Made by a program: the position numbers and the translations under genes. The notes beneath the pieces are model-generated. The model ran no database searches, had not been told where the DNA came from, and worked only from the letters and a program-made list of their open reading frames with translations. A stretch of 64,000 nucleotides of DNA, taken from positions 1 through 64,000 of the forward strand of contig JALEGB010000012.1 of the NCBI GenBank assembly GCA_022760355.1, written 5' to 3'. This document shows positions 1 through 10,300 of the stretch, piece by piece. Positions within the stretch are counted from its first letter, which is position 1. Each line of letters starts with the position of its first letter. Source of the DNA: Neomegalonema sp. GTDB lineage: Bacteria; Pseudomonadota; Alphaproteobacteria; Rhodobacterales; Rhodobacteraceae.

Positions 1-93
1 GTCTTGACCGGGCAATCAGCCCGCTCCGCGCCCGGTGCGCAGCCGAGAACGGGCTAGGAAGCGCTGACGACGCCTGCTGAAGGGGTTTCGACC

Positions 94-2160
94 CTAGTCG
101 CCCCACAGCTCGCGACGGCGGCGGCGGCGTTCGCGGATTCTCTCCCGCACTGGTTCGCGTCGGGTATAGGTTGGGCGAACGGGCTGCGCATTCGAGCGGG
201 TGCGGCGCACGCGGCGACGCGGCGTCGCTCTTGAGCGTGAAACGGGCTCGGCGCTTGTGCCGACATAGGCGTAAGAGCTTGGAATCGTGCTTTCGGCCAG
301 CGCAGCGATCGGCATGCCTTCGTGAATAGGCTCCATGATCGACTGCCAGATCATCGCTGGAATGCTGCCGCCGGTGACGCGATGAAGCGTCTTTTCTTGG
401 ATATCGTTGCCCATCCAGACCACGCCGATAAAGTCGCCAGTGAAGCCTGCGAACCAAGCATCGCTATAGTTCTGCGTGGTTCCGGTTTTGCCTGCTGCGG
501 GACGTTCGCCCAAGCGCGCGCGGCGTCCGGTGCCCCCGTCGACGACGGAGCGCAGCAGCGACACCATCCATTCTGCGTGTTTCTTAGGCATAACGCGCTC
601 AGTCGTGTTGGCCTTGTGGCGCCAAAGCACATTTCCGCGGCGATCCGTGATCTCAACAATTCCGTAGCCCGGCGTGGACAGCCCGCCGCGGTTGAAGGAG
701 GCGTAGGCCCCCGCGACTTCAAGCGGGTTGGTTTCGATCACGCCAAGCGCCAGAGACGGAAAAGGAGGGATATGGTCTTTGAAGCCGGCTCGGCGCGCCA
801 GCGCGATGACGCGCTTCATACTGGCGGCTTGAAACAGGCGGACGGCCGCCACGTTGCTTGATCGGGCCAGGGCGACCGACAGCGGGATCCAGCCGAGATA
901 TCGGCGCGAATAGTTGCGAGGCGACCAGGCGCCGGAGGCGGTTCGGATTGTGACCGGACCATCCAGCACCTTTGATCCAGGCGAGACTCCAGCCTCAAAT
1001 GCTGCGGCGAAAACGAAAGGCTTAAAGGCTGAGCCGAGCTGTCGGCGCGCTTTTGCGGCGCGGTTGAATTCGGAGCGCGCATAGTCGCGCCCGCCAACCA
1101 TCGCCCGCACCGCGCCGTCTTTGCTTAAGATAACAAGCGCCGCTTGGGCGGCCTTGTCCCGCTTCGCATGCTCGGCGAAAATCTTCTCGACAGATTCTTC
1201 CGAGACTTTCTGCGCGCGCGGATCCAGGGTGGTGCGGACGATAACGTCGTCCGCTTTTTTCCAAACTTCCGCCGGAATTTCATCCAGCGCCCAGTCGACG
1301 AAGTAGGAGGACCGCTCGGTAATGACTGGGGGTTTCATCTGATCAATTTCGACACGAGCGGTCAGATATTGATCATAGTCCAGCTTGCCGGAGCGAAACA
1401 TCGCGCCCAGAATGACCCGCGCGCGCCCTTGCGCTTTGGTAAAGTCATTGGTCGGCGACCACTTCGATGGCGCGCGCAGGAGGCCGGCAAGCAAGGCGGC
1501 TTGCGCGGGCGAAATCTTCTCGACATCAACCTTGAAGTAAGTCTTGGCGGCGGCTCTAAACCCATAAGCTCCGGCGCCCAAATACACGCGGTTCATATAT
1601 ATTTCTAGAATTTCTGGCTTCGTATACTTGTATTCCAAGGCAAAAGCGAAAGCGAGTTCTCGTAATTTCCGCCCGAGCGCCCGCTCCGAGCCGACAAAGG
1701 ATTTCGCCACCTGCTGCGTCAATGAACTCCCGCCCTGGGCCGTGCGGCCGGCGCGCCAGTTTACCCAAAGCGCCCGCGCGATGCCAAGCGGGTCCACACC
1801 GGTGTGCCAGAAGAACCGGAGATCCTCCGTCGCGAGGATCGCGTCGATCACCACCGGGCTGACCTTAGAGTAGGAGGCGCGCTCATGCTTTTGTCCGCGG
1901 ATGCCGAGGAAGCTGCCGTCGAGCGCATAGAAAGAGGCGGACCCTTTCTCGCGCGCGTCAAGCAATTCGCGATAGTCGCCCGGCAGATCGAGTGAGCGCT
2001 GCCATGTTGCGATGCCAATGACCGCGCCGACGCTTAATCCAAGTGCAAAGAGACCGATCACTATCGATCGCACCAACCGCCAGCCGAGCCACAGCCCGCG
2101 GTAAATATTCATGGTGAAGGCGACAGCGACGCGATGGCCCCCGGTTGAAATTCTGCTCAT
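94..2160 (-). CDS. Penicillin-binding protein 1A family (transglycosylase/transpeptidase)
   Basis: Glycosyltransferase motifs (EDLRFFWHTGVD, GGSSLTQQVAK) and transpeptidase motifs (SNVAAVR, GKTGTTQNYSDAWFAGFT); Arg-rich C-terminal tail. Confidence 0.93.
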   Translation of the reverse strand: MSRISTGGHRVAVAFTMNIYRGLWLGWRLVRSIVIGLFALGLSVGAVIGIATWQRSLDLPGDYRELLDAREKGSASFYALDGSFLGIRGQKHERASYSKVSPVVIDAILATEDLRFFWHTGVDPLGIARALWVNWRAGRTAQGGSSLTQQVAKSFVGSERALGRKLRELAFAFALEYKYTKPEILEIYMNRVYLGAGAYGFRAAAKTYFKVDVEKISPAQAALLAGLLRAPSKWSPTNDFTKAQGRARVILGAMFRSGKLDYDQYLTARVEIDQMKPPVITERSSYFVDWALDEIPAEVWKKADDVIVRTTLDPRAQKVSEESVEKIFAEHAKRDKAAQAALVILSKDGAVRAMVGGRDYARSEFNRAAKARRQLGSAFKPFVFAAAFEAGVSPGSKVLDGPVTIRTASGAWSPRNYSRRYLGWIPLSVALARSSNVAAVRLFQAASMKRVIALARRAGFKDHIPPFPSLALGVIETNPLEVAGAYASFNRGGLSTPGYGIVEITDRRGNVLWRHKANTTERVMPKKHAEWMVSLLRSVVDGGTGRRARLGERPAAGKTGTTQNYSDAWFAGFTGDFIGVVWMGNDIQEKTLHRVTGGSIPAMIWQSIMEPIHEGMPIAALAESTIPSSYAYVGTSAEPVSRSRATPRRRVRRTRSNAQPVRPTYTRREPVRERIRERRRRRRELWGD

Positions 2161-2478
2161 GCGTCAGTCTCCTCCGTACCGCCGCGATCCTTCACCCACG
2201 CGCGGCGGTTGCTCCCCCAGCCGGAGCGGGAGTGCGAGTTGTCTCATAATGGCGAGCGCGATCGTCTATGCGCGCTGACCAGCTCTCTCGCAAGCATTGG
2301 GCCGGCTTACCCGTTTCCCCCAACTTACCAGCATATTTTTTACCACAAGAGAGTGGTCAAACGATGACGATTGCGGCGCCAAAAAAATTAGCTGAAACTT
2401 AATCCCTGATTAATAAAACGGCGCCCCTTCGTTTGCCCCCCGACCCTCTCCGCGCGTAAAGTTGATGAAAATCAATAG

Positions 2479-2931
<453 letters not shown>

Positions 2932-2986
2932 GCGAGTCTACGGTTCAAAAATTCCACCACTGCAAAGTACTTAAGGGGGTAGTTCT

Positions 2987-4375
2987 ATGAGCACACGCTC
3001 TTGGATTGCAATCGCCGCAGGTTCCGCGGCGATCATGGTTCCGGCGCTCGGCTTGGCTCAGGAAGCCACAGAGCCGGCCGCTGCAGCTGCAAAGATCGCT
3101 ACGAGTGTAAAAACCAGCGACAGCGCCGGCAACTTTGCCGACGCGCCATACATCTTGAACACCCTGCTGTTCCTGATCGGCGGTTTCTTGGTCATGTGGA
3201 TGGCTGCTGGCTTCGCAATGCTTGAAGCCGGCTTGGTTCGTTCAAAAAATGTGGCCATGCAGTGTGTGAAAAACGTGCTGCTGTTCTCGATCGCAGCAAT
3301 CATGTTTTACGTGATTGGCTACAACATCATGTATCCGGGCGACGCATGGACGGTTCCGGACGTGATTGGCAGCCTTGCGCCATTCTACGAGACCGAGCCT
3401 GTCGGCCTTAAGGACGTCAAAGAGACCGGCACCTATTCGGTCGCTTCGGACTTCTTCTTCCAGCTGATGTTCTGCGCGACCACCGCGTCGATCGTCTCCG
3501 GCACCTTGGCTGAGCGCGTCAAGCTGTGGCCTTTCCTGATCTTCGTTGTTGTTCTCACCGGCTTCATCTACCCAATCGAAGCTTCGTGGGAGTGGGGCGC
3601 AGGCTGGCTCGACGATATGGGCTTCTCGGATTTCGCAGGTTCGACCCTGGTTCACGCCGCTGGCGGCTGGGCCGCCCTGGCTGGCGCGCTGCTGCTCGGC
3701 TCGCGGATCGGCAAATACAAAGGTGGCAAAACCAACCCGATGCCGGGTTCGTCGCTGCCTCTGGCCACCCTCGGCACGTTTATCCTGTGGCTGGGTTGGT
3801 TCGGCTTTAACGGCGGTTCGCAGCTCGCAATGGGCACGATCGGCGATGTTGCTGACGTCAGCCGCATCTTCGTCAACACCAACACTGCAGCAGCTGCTGG
3901 CGCGATCGTTGCGGCGGTTCTGACCCAGATCCTGTACGGCAAAGTCGACTTGACCATGATCCTCAACGGCGCGCTGGCTGGTCTGGTGTCGATCACCGCC
4001 GAGCCGCTGGCTCCGTCGGTCATGTTGTCGATCTTCATCGGCGCCATCGGCGGCGTGATCGTTGTCTTCACCGTTCCGCTGCTGGACAGCCTGCGGATTG
4101 ACGACGTTGTCGGCGCGATCCCGGTCCACCTGTTTGCTGGCATCTGGGGCACCCTGATCGTTCCGCTGTCGAACAGCGATGCGAGCTACGTGACCCAGGC
4201 TATCGGCACCTTCGCTATCGGCGCCTTCGTCTTCGTCACCAGCTTCATCGTCTGGGCGATCCTGAAGTTCACCATCGGCATTCGCGCTTCGGAAGAAGAC
4301 GAAATGGGCGGCATGGACGCGGCGGAAGTCGGCATGGAAGCCTATCCGGAATTCGGCAAACAGTCGCTCACGTAA
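2987..4375 (+). CDS. amtB: Ammonium transporter with cleavable signal peptide
   Basis: 462 aa Amt family; FAMLEAGLVRSKN, DFAGSTLVHAAGGWAALAGA, multiple TM segments. Confidence 0.95.
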   Translation: MSTRSWIAIAAGSAAIMVPALGLAQEATEPAAAAAKIATSVKTSDSAGNFADAPYILNTLLFLIGGFLVMWMAAGFAMLEAGLVRSKNVAMQCVKNVLLFSIAAIMFYVIGYNIMYPGDAWTVPDVIGSLAPFYETEPVGLKDVKETGTYSVASDFFFQLMFCATTASIVSGTLAERVKLWPFLIFVVVLTGFIYPIEASWEWGAGWLDDMGFSDFAGSTLVHAAGGWAALAGALLLGSRIGKYKGGKTNPMPGSSLPLATLGTFILWLGWFGFNGGSQLAMGTIGDVADVSRIFVNTNTAAAAGAIVAAVLTQILYGKVDLTMILNGALAGLVSITAEPLAPSVMLSIFIGAIGGVIVVFTVPLLDSLRIDDVVGAIPVHLFAGIWGTLIVPLSNSDASYVTQAIGTFAIGAFVFVTSFIVWAILKFTIGIRASEEDEMGGMDAAEVGMEAYPEFGKQSLT

Positions 4376-4472
4376 CCCTTTCGCATTCCGCGTGAGTTAC
4401 TGAGGCGCCTTTGGTCGGGCGCCGCGCCGAAGCGCCCCGCCGGTCTCCCCCGGCGGGGCGCACCCAAAAAAC

Positions 4473-4503
4473 AACGCGCTGCAAGCGATTGCGGCGCGTT
4501 TTT
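4473..4503 (+). terminator. Rho-independent terminator downstream of amtB
   Basis: AACGCGCTGCAA-gcga-TTGCGGCGCGTT followed by TTT; a GC-rich perfect hairpin GCGCCCCGCCGG/CCGGCGGGGCGC precedes it at 4432-4461. Confidence 0.75.
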
Positions 4504-4577
4504 CTGTTTCCTCGCTGCTCCGACTCGCAGAGCGGGGGCCCGACATGGGCGCGCGCGACTATTGGGCTGGAACTGAT

Positions 4578-4654
4578 TGGTCGGAGTAGCAAGATTCGAA
4601 CTTGCGGCCCCTGCCTCCCGAAGACAGTGCTCTACCAGGCTGAGCTATACTCCG
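4578..4654 (-). tRNA. tRNA-Pro (CGG)
   Basis: Reverse complement CGGAGTATAGCTCAGCCTGGTAGAGCACTGTCTTCGGGAGGCAGGGGCCGCAAGTTCGAATCTTGCTACTCCGACCA; cloverleaf, anticodon loop TTCGGGA, encoded CCA. Confidence 0.93.
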
Positions 4655-4764
4655 TTTCGATCTGGCTGATTACGGATTTCGCTCAAGCGCCGCAAGGGGG
4701 AGTTTTTGCCGATAAGGATCTTGCAACCGGGCGCAAGCGATATTAATAACCCGGTTCCGCATGT

Positions 4765-4839
4765 TGGGGCGTAGCCAAGTGGTAAGGCAGCGGTTTTTGG
4801 TACCGCCATGCGCTGGTTCGAATCCAGCCGCCCCAGCCA
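4765..4839 (+). tRNA. tRNA-Gln (TTG)
   Basis: TGGGGCGTAGCCAAGTGGTAAGGCAGCGGTTTTTGGTACCGCCATGCGCTGGTTCGAATCCAGCCGCCCCAGCCA; near-canonical tRNA-Gln with CCA. Confidence 0.95.
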
Positions 4840-5042
4840 ATATCTTTTCCTGAGATCACAGTCGTTTCACGCCGCCAGCTTTTCTATGCTGCGAGGCGCG
4901 TTTCGCTTTGTCACGGCAGTGTCGGATGGCATAAGCCCGACCCAACAGGATTGTGTCGGCGTCGAGTGCGTCGGCTGCGCCACTGCTGGAGGGCCGGCCG
5001 CGCGCTGGCGATCGCAGAAGCTGTCGAAGGATCTGAAGCGGA

Positions 5043-7262
5043 ATGCGCCGAAGCGAAATCATCGGACTGCTCAGCTTTGCGATCATCGGGATCGCCGCCC
5101 TTGGTCTTGGCCGCTATGTCGCCGGCACAATCGAGAACAAGTCGATTGAAGCAGCCCGGCTGAAGCTGGACGAAATCGGTTTTCCGGAAATTGGCGTGGC
5201 GGCCGACGGCGCTGTGCTCGCGCTGTCCGGCCGAGTCCAATCTGCGCGCGACCACCGCGTGATCTTGCGGAGCTTTGAGGAGCTGAAAGCCAAGCCGGCG
5301 GTGGTGGACAACATCGTCGTCGTCGCGCCGCTGGTCGATTTGCAGCCGGCGATCCTGCATATTCATAAGGACACGCGAACCCTGACGCTTTCGGGCGACG
5401 CGCCAAATTCCGAAGCGCGGGACCTGCTGGGCGCGCGGGCCGAATTTGGCGCCGGCGCTCTGGCGTTTCTGAATGTGATGGATACGCAGCAGCGTCGCGC
5501 CGAAGACCAATGGATGCGGGCGGCTGAGGCGGCGATTGACGCTGTCGGGAAATTGCGCACGGCGCGGGCGACGGTTGAGCCTGGGCTGGTGCGGTTGGCC
5601 GGCGCCGCGATTGACGCCGATCGGAAGGCGGAGGTTGAGAAGGCGCTGAAAGCCGCGATCGATCCAGCCTTCAAGCTAAAGCTCGATATCGCGTCGCCGC
5701 CGCCTTTGTTGGCGCCCTATGTATTTGCTGCGCGCAAAAGCGAACAAGGATTTGAGATTTCGACCTGCGCCGCGCCGGATGCGGCGCAACGCTCGGTTAT
5801 CCTTGGCGCGCTGCGCGCGCGGGACCTTCTGTCCGAGCGTCGCCGCGCCGAAGCCTGCATCATTGCCAACGGCGCGCCGAACGGCGATTGGGCGCAAGCG
5901 GTTGAGCGCGCGATTGATGTGCTGGGACCGCTGGTCGAAGGCGAGGTGCGCATTGTTGACGATGCGATTGAGCTGTTTGGCTATGTCTCGCGCGAGTCGG
6001 AGATTGAGCGGGCGAAGAAAGCCTCCTCGGAGCGGTGGCCGGCGGCGTACAGCGTGCGGGTGGATATTCGCAAGGTGCTGCCGGTGGTGCGGCCCTTTAC
6101 TCTGACGGCGGTTAAAACGCCGGGCGTTGTGCGCCTAAGCGGCCATGCGCCGAGCCGTGACCGATCAGAAGCGTGGGCGACGAAGCTGGATGCGACGAAC
6201 ACGCTGGCGCTGGCGCGCGGCGCGCCGGCGGAGTGGGCGCAGGCCGCGACCGTGATGATCGATGCGCTTGCTGAACTGAAAGTGGGGGCGGTTACGTTGG
6301 CGGACCGCAGCTTCCGCCTTGCGGCGCCGGGGGACGCTTCGGAACGCGCGAAGCTTGAGGTTCGCCTCAAAAAAGCTCTGCCGAAAAGCTATCGTCTCAC
6401 GGTCGTGGAAGCGAAAGCGCCGAGCGATCGAGCCGAGACCGCGGCGGATAAGGTGCTGCGGGACACAGGACCCGTTGACAATAGCAGCTATTTCTTCGTC
6501 GCGCAGAGGCTGCCAAATGGCGATGTTACGGTGCGCGGCGTGGCGCCGGACAAAACCTCTGAAACAGTGATCGCGGTGTATGCGCGGGCGAAAGTGAAGT
6601 CGCTCTCCTTCAAGGCGACGCTGGTTGCGGGACGCGGCGCTGCGCCGGAATCCTGGCAGCTGGCGATTTTCGCCGGCCTGGAGGCGCTGGGCCAGCTTGA
6701 TTCAGGCTCTCTTCGCGTTGAGCCAGGCGCAATTATTTTGCGCGGCAAGACCCAGGGCGCGATCGACGCCCGCCGAGCTGGCGCCGCTCTTGCAGAAAAG
6801 GCGCCTAAGAGCTTCGCTCGCTTCTCTCGGGTTGAAATCGTCGAGACGCGGCCGAAAAAAGATGGTGAGAAGGGCCCTGATCTTGCGTCTAAGCCCTGCG
6901 TTGACGCGCTGAACAAAGATGTCAAGAAGAACCCGGTGCGCTTTGATAGCGGCAGCACCGCGATTTCTTCAGATAGCGAAGCGGTGCTTGACGTATTGGC
7001 GGCGATTATCCGGCGCTGTCCAGCTGCGCGCATTGAAGTGGGCGGACATACGGACTCGCTGGGATCGGCGGAAGGAAACGCGGCGCTCAGCCGCGATCGA
7101 GCCGAGGCGGTTCGCCGCGCGTTGATTGCGCGTCGGGCGCCTCGGGCGCAACTAACGGCGAAAGGGTACGGACCATCCGAACCCGTCGCGTCGAACGATA
7201 CAGAAGAAGGCCGAGAGAAGAATCGGCGGATTGAATTTAAGCTGCTTGGAAGCGCGGACTAA
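5043..7262 (+). CDS. OmpA-family protein with N-terminal BON-like repeats
   Basis: N-terminal TM; repeated W..A....I.AL..L blocks; C-terminal OmpA domain (VGGHTDSLGSAEGNAALSRDRAEAVRRAL...GREKNRRIEFKLL). Confidence 0.88.
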   Translation: MRRSEIIGLLSFAIIGIAALGLGRYVAGTIENKSIEAARLKLDEIGFPEIGVAADGAVLALSGRVQSARDHRVILRSFEELKAKPAVVDNIVVVAPLVDLQPAILHIHKDTRTLTLSGDAPNSEARDLLGARAEFGAGALAFLNVMDTQQRRAEDQWMRAAEAAIDAVGKLRTARATVEPGLVRLAGAAIDADRKAEVEKALKAAIDPAFKLKLDIASPPPLLAPYVFAARKSEQGFEISTCAAPDAAQRSVILGALRARDLLSERRRAEACIIANGAPNGDWAQAVERAIDVLGPLVEGEVRIVDDAIELFGYVSRESEIERAKKASSERWPAAYSVRVDIRKVLPVVRPFTLTAVKTPGVVRLSGHAPSRDRSEAWATKLDATNTLALARGAPAEWAQAATVMIDALAELKVGAVTLADRSFRLAAPGDASERAKLEVRLKKALPKSYRLTVVEAKAPSDRAETAADKVLRDTGPVDNSSYFFVAQRLPNGDVTVRGVAPDKTSETVIAVYARAKVKSLSFKATLVAGRGAAPESWQLAIFAGLEALGQLDSGSLRVEPGAIILRGKTQGAIDARRAGAALAEKAPKSFARFSRVEIVETRPKKDGEKGPDLASKPCVDALNKDVKKNPVRFDSGSTAISSDSEAVLDVLAAIIRRCPAARIEVGGHTDSLGSAEGNAALSRDRAEAVRRALIARRAPRAQLTAKGYGPSEPVASNDTEEGREKNRRIEFKLLGSAD

Positions 7263-7354
7263 CCGCCGCGCCGCGCCGCGCGATCGCCAGAACGGGCCAA
7301 ACGGCCGAGGCGAGGGCGGACGGCGCCCTCCGGCAGACGTTTGGGAGCCGTACC

Positions 7355-10300
7355 GTGGATCAGCTGTTCCAAAATACGCCGATTTGGCTTTGGCTTGTTC
7401 TTGCCGCCGTGCTGGGCGCAGCGGCGATGTGGGCGTATTGGCGCTGCCTCGTGCAGGAGAATCAGGCTCTGGCCGAGGCGGCTCTGGCCGATCGCGACGC
7501 GCAGCTGCAAAGCATCCAGGAGCATTATGACGAGCATCCGCTCGGCGTTGGGCCGGCGGAGCCTGCAGCGGCGGCGCTGCCCATCGCCGCGTTGGCCGCG
7601 GAGACTGGGCCGAAAGCGGATGGCGATGAGGCGGCGAAGTTGCGCTATCGCGTCTGGGCGCTGGAAACGCGGCTGCGCCGGGTCCAGGATGGGGTGCGCG
7701 CCGGCGAAGCCTTGGACGCTTCGATGGTCGGCGAAGGGCTGGATGAGGTCGACGGCGACGGCCCGCCGCCGCGGGAGGTCGCTGAACTGAAATTCGCAGC
7801 CTGGCGCGCGGCCCAGGCGAAGGAGGCGCCCAAGACGGCGCTCGCGCCGTTGGCCGAGGCGAGTTTGCCCCCCAAAGGCGCGCCGGCGGAGCCTGGCGCG
7901 GCGGCTGCGTTGGCGGCGCGCGCGGATCGGCTTGAAGCCCGGTTGGCGCGCACGTTGGCGGCGGCGAAGGGAGGTCGGCTGTCGGAGCTGCAGGCGATTG
8001 AAGATGAGCTCGCAGCCGACAAGGCGAGCCAGTCAAAGCGCTTTGGATCTGCTTTCGAGCCGGTCGGTTCGGGGGATCCCAGCAGCTTGCGTTTCCGCAA
8101 CTGGCTGTTGAGCGCGACCCTTACGCGGGTGCTTGAGCAAGCGCGCGCGGGATGGCCGATCGATCCAACTGCAGTATCGGAAGAGCTGGAGGCGGCGGCG
8201 CGCGGCGCTGCGAAGGTTGAATTGCCGGCGGACGCGCCAGCGGAGGAGCCGCGCGCGGAGGCTGCTCCTGCGGATAAAACAGCGTCAGAATTGAAAGCCC
8301 TGTCCGATGAGCGCGACGCGTTGGCGGATGAAAGCAGCGGCCTGCGCTATCGCGTTTGGATGTTGGGGCGCGGGTTGGACCCTGACACGGGCGCTGAGCG
8401 TTTCAAGACGACGGCCGAGCCCGATGGGGCGGCGATTGAAAAGCTGACGCTTGAGCTGACGGAAGCGAAATCCGAGGCTGACGCGGCGACCGGGTTGGCT
8501 GAAGAGGCGCAGGAGACGATCGACGCCATTCGCGCCGAGCTTGAAGAAGCGAAGGCTGAGGCGGCGACCGCGGCCGTCGCGGTTGAGCTCGGACGCAAAG
8601 CGGAAGAGCAGTCAGACGCCCTCCGTGCGCGGATTGAGCGGTTGGAGCCGGAAGTTGAACGGCTGACCGAGGCGCGGCGGCAGGCGGTCGAGGAGCTTGC
8701 TCTGGTCAAAAAACGTGTGGGCGCGGACGCGGATGCGGCGCGGCAATTGCGCAGCCGCGCGAGTCTGGCGGAGGCGGGTCTTCGCGCTGTGCGGGCGGAG
8801 CTGGCGGACGCGTCGCAATTTGCGCCGGCTCGCGACGCGGCTCAGGCCGAACTCGCAACGGTGCGCGGAGGGTTGGAGCGCGCGACCGCGGAGAATGCTC
8901 GGCTGCACAGCGCCGCCGCCGCGACCGAGGCGCGACTTTGGTCGGCCGAATGGCGCCTGGCGAATGCGCGCACCCACTTGGCGGCGACCGTCGCCAGCGC
9001 TGAGCAGATCGCGCAGGAAAAGGCGCGCCTGGTGGAGCGCGAGGGCGATGTTCGGCGTTTGCGCTCTGACACCGCGGTCTTACGTTCCCGTTTGTGGTCG
9101 AGCGAATGGCGCTTGAAGCACGCAGCCGCGTCAGTTCAGGAAACCCAGCGGCTCAAATCCGCACTGGCGGCGGCGGATAATCGGCCGCCGGTCACGGTCG
9201 AGGATCCGAAGCTGCGGGCTGAGCGCGATCGGTTGACGACGCGCGTGCGTGAGCTGGAGGTCGCGCTGGCCCAGCGTGGCGACGCCGACGAGGCCGAGCT
9301 GCGGCGGCGGGAGGCGGAAACACTGCGCGCTCGCTTGGCGCTGGCTGAGGCTGAGGCGACGCGGATGCGCGCCGCTCTGGTCGAAAGCGCCGCCGAACGC
9401 GCGGTAAAATCGGAGCGGATCAGCAAGAGCGAGCGGTCCGGCGCACCGGTCAGCCGCAGCGCCGGCGCGGCTCTGGCGGCGGCGCGCGAGGCGGCGAAGC
9501 CTGATCCGTTCGCGGCGCGCATGCGCGCGCCGAGCTCGACGCCCGAAGAGGACACGGCGCGGGCAAAACTGCGCCGGGAACTAGAGCCGGTCCGCGGCGC
9601 TCCGCTATGGGGCGTTGAGACAGCGGCGCTGGAGCTGATTGACAGCAGATCCATATCTGCGATCACCAGCCCGCGGCCGACATGTTTACTGGATCGTCCA
9701 AGCGTGGGCGAGCCGGATGATCTGACCCTGATTGCGGAAGTGACGCCCAAAATGGCGGATGCGATGCGTCGGATTGGATTGTTCTATTTCCATCAGTTCG
9801 AAGAATGCGCTCCGCGCGATTTGGCTTGGATTGACGACAGGCTGTCCCTGCGCGGCGCAGTTGTGCGGGAACGGTGGACGCCGCAAGCGCGTCAGCTGGC
9901 CGAGTGGAAACGCGCGAAGCGCCTGAAGCTCAATATGCGGGGCTATTGGACGGTGGATTGGAGCGCTGACGAAGCTCCCGCCATCACGGCGTTGGCGCCG
10001 CCCGCCCCGGAACCAGCTTCTGTCGCAACCGTTCGGCATGTGGTGAATGTCGATCGACCAATGTCGGGCGCCGAATATGCGATGCTTGATCTGATTGCGG
10101 ATCCGAAATTCGATGAGAGCGACGCCGGCATGCCGGCGGAACTGCGGGTGGCTGAGGGGCGATTGGCGGACGATCTGACGCGAATCAGCGGCGTTGACAC
10201 AACGCTGGCGACGGCGTTGGCCCGCTACAATGTCACGACCTATCGCCGGATCGCTGAGATGACGCCGCAGGCTGGGGCGTGGCTCGATCGCCGGCTCGGG

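Noticed and set aside
3242-4129. 295-aa minus-strand ORF opposite amtB
   Set aside because: Antisense to an unambiguous ammonium transporter; low-complexity Arg/Asp/Gln-rich translation.
4411-4746. 111-aa plus-strand ORF across the tRNA-Pro region
   Set aside because: Covers a terminator and tRNA-Pro on the opposite strand; not a plausible gene.
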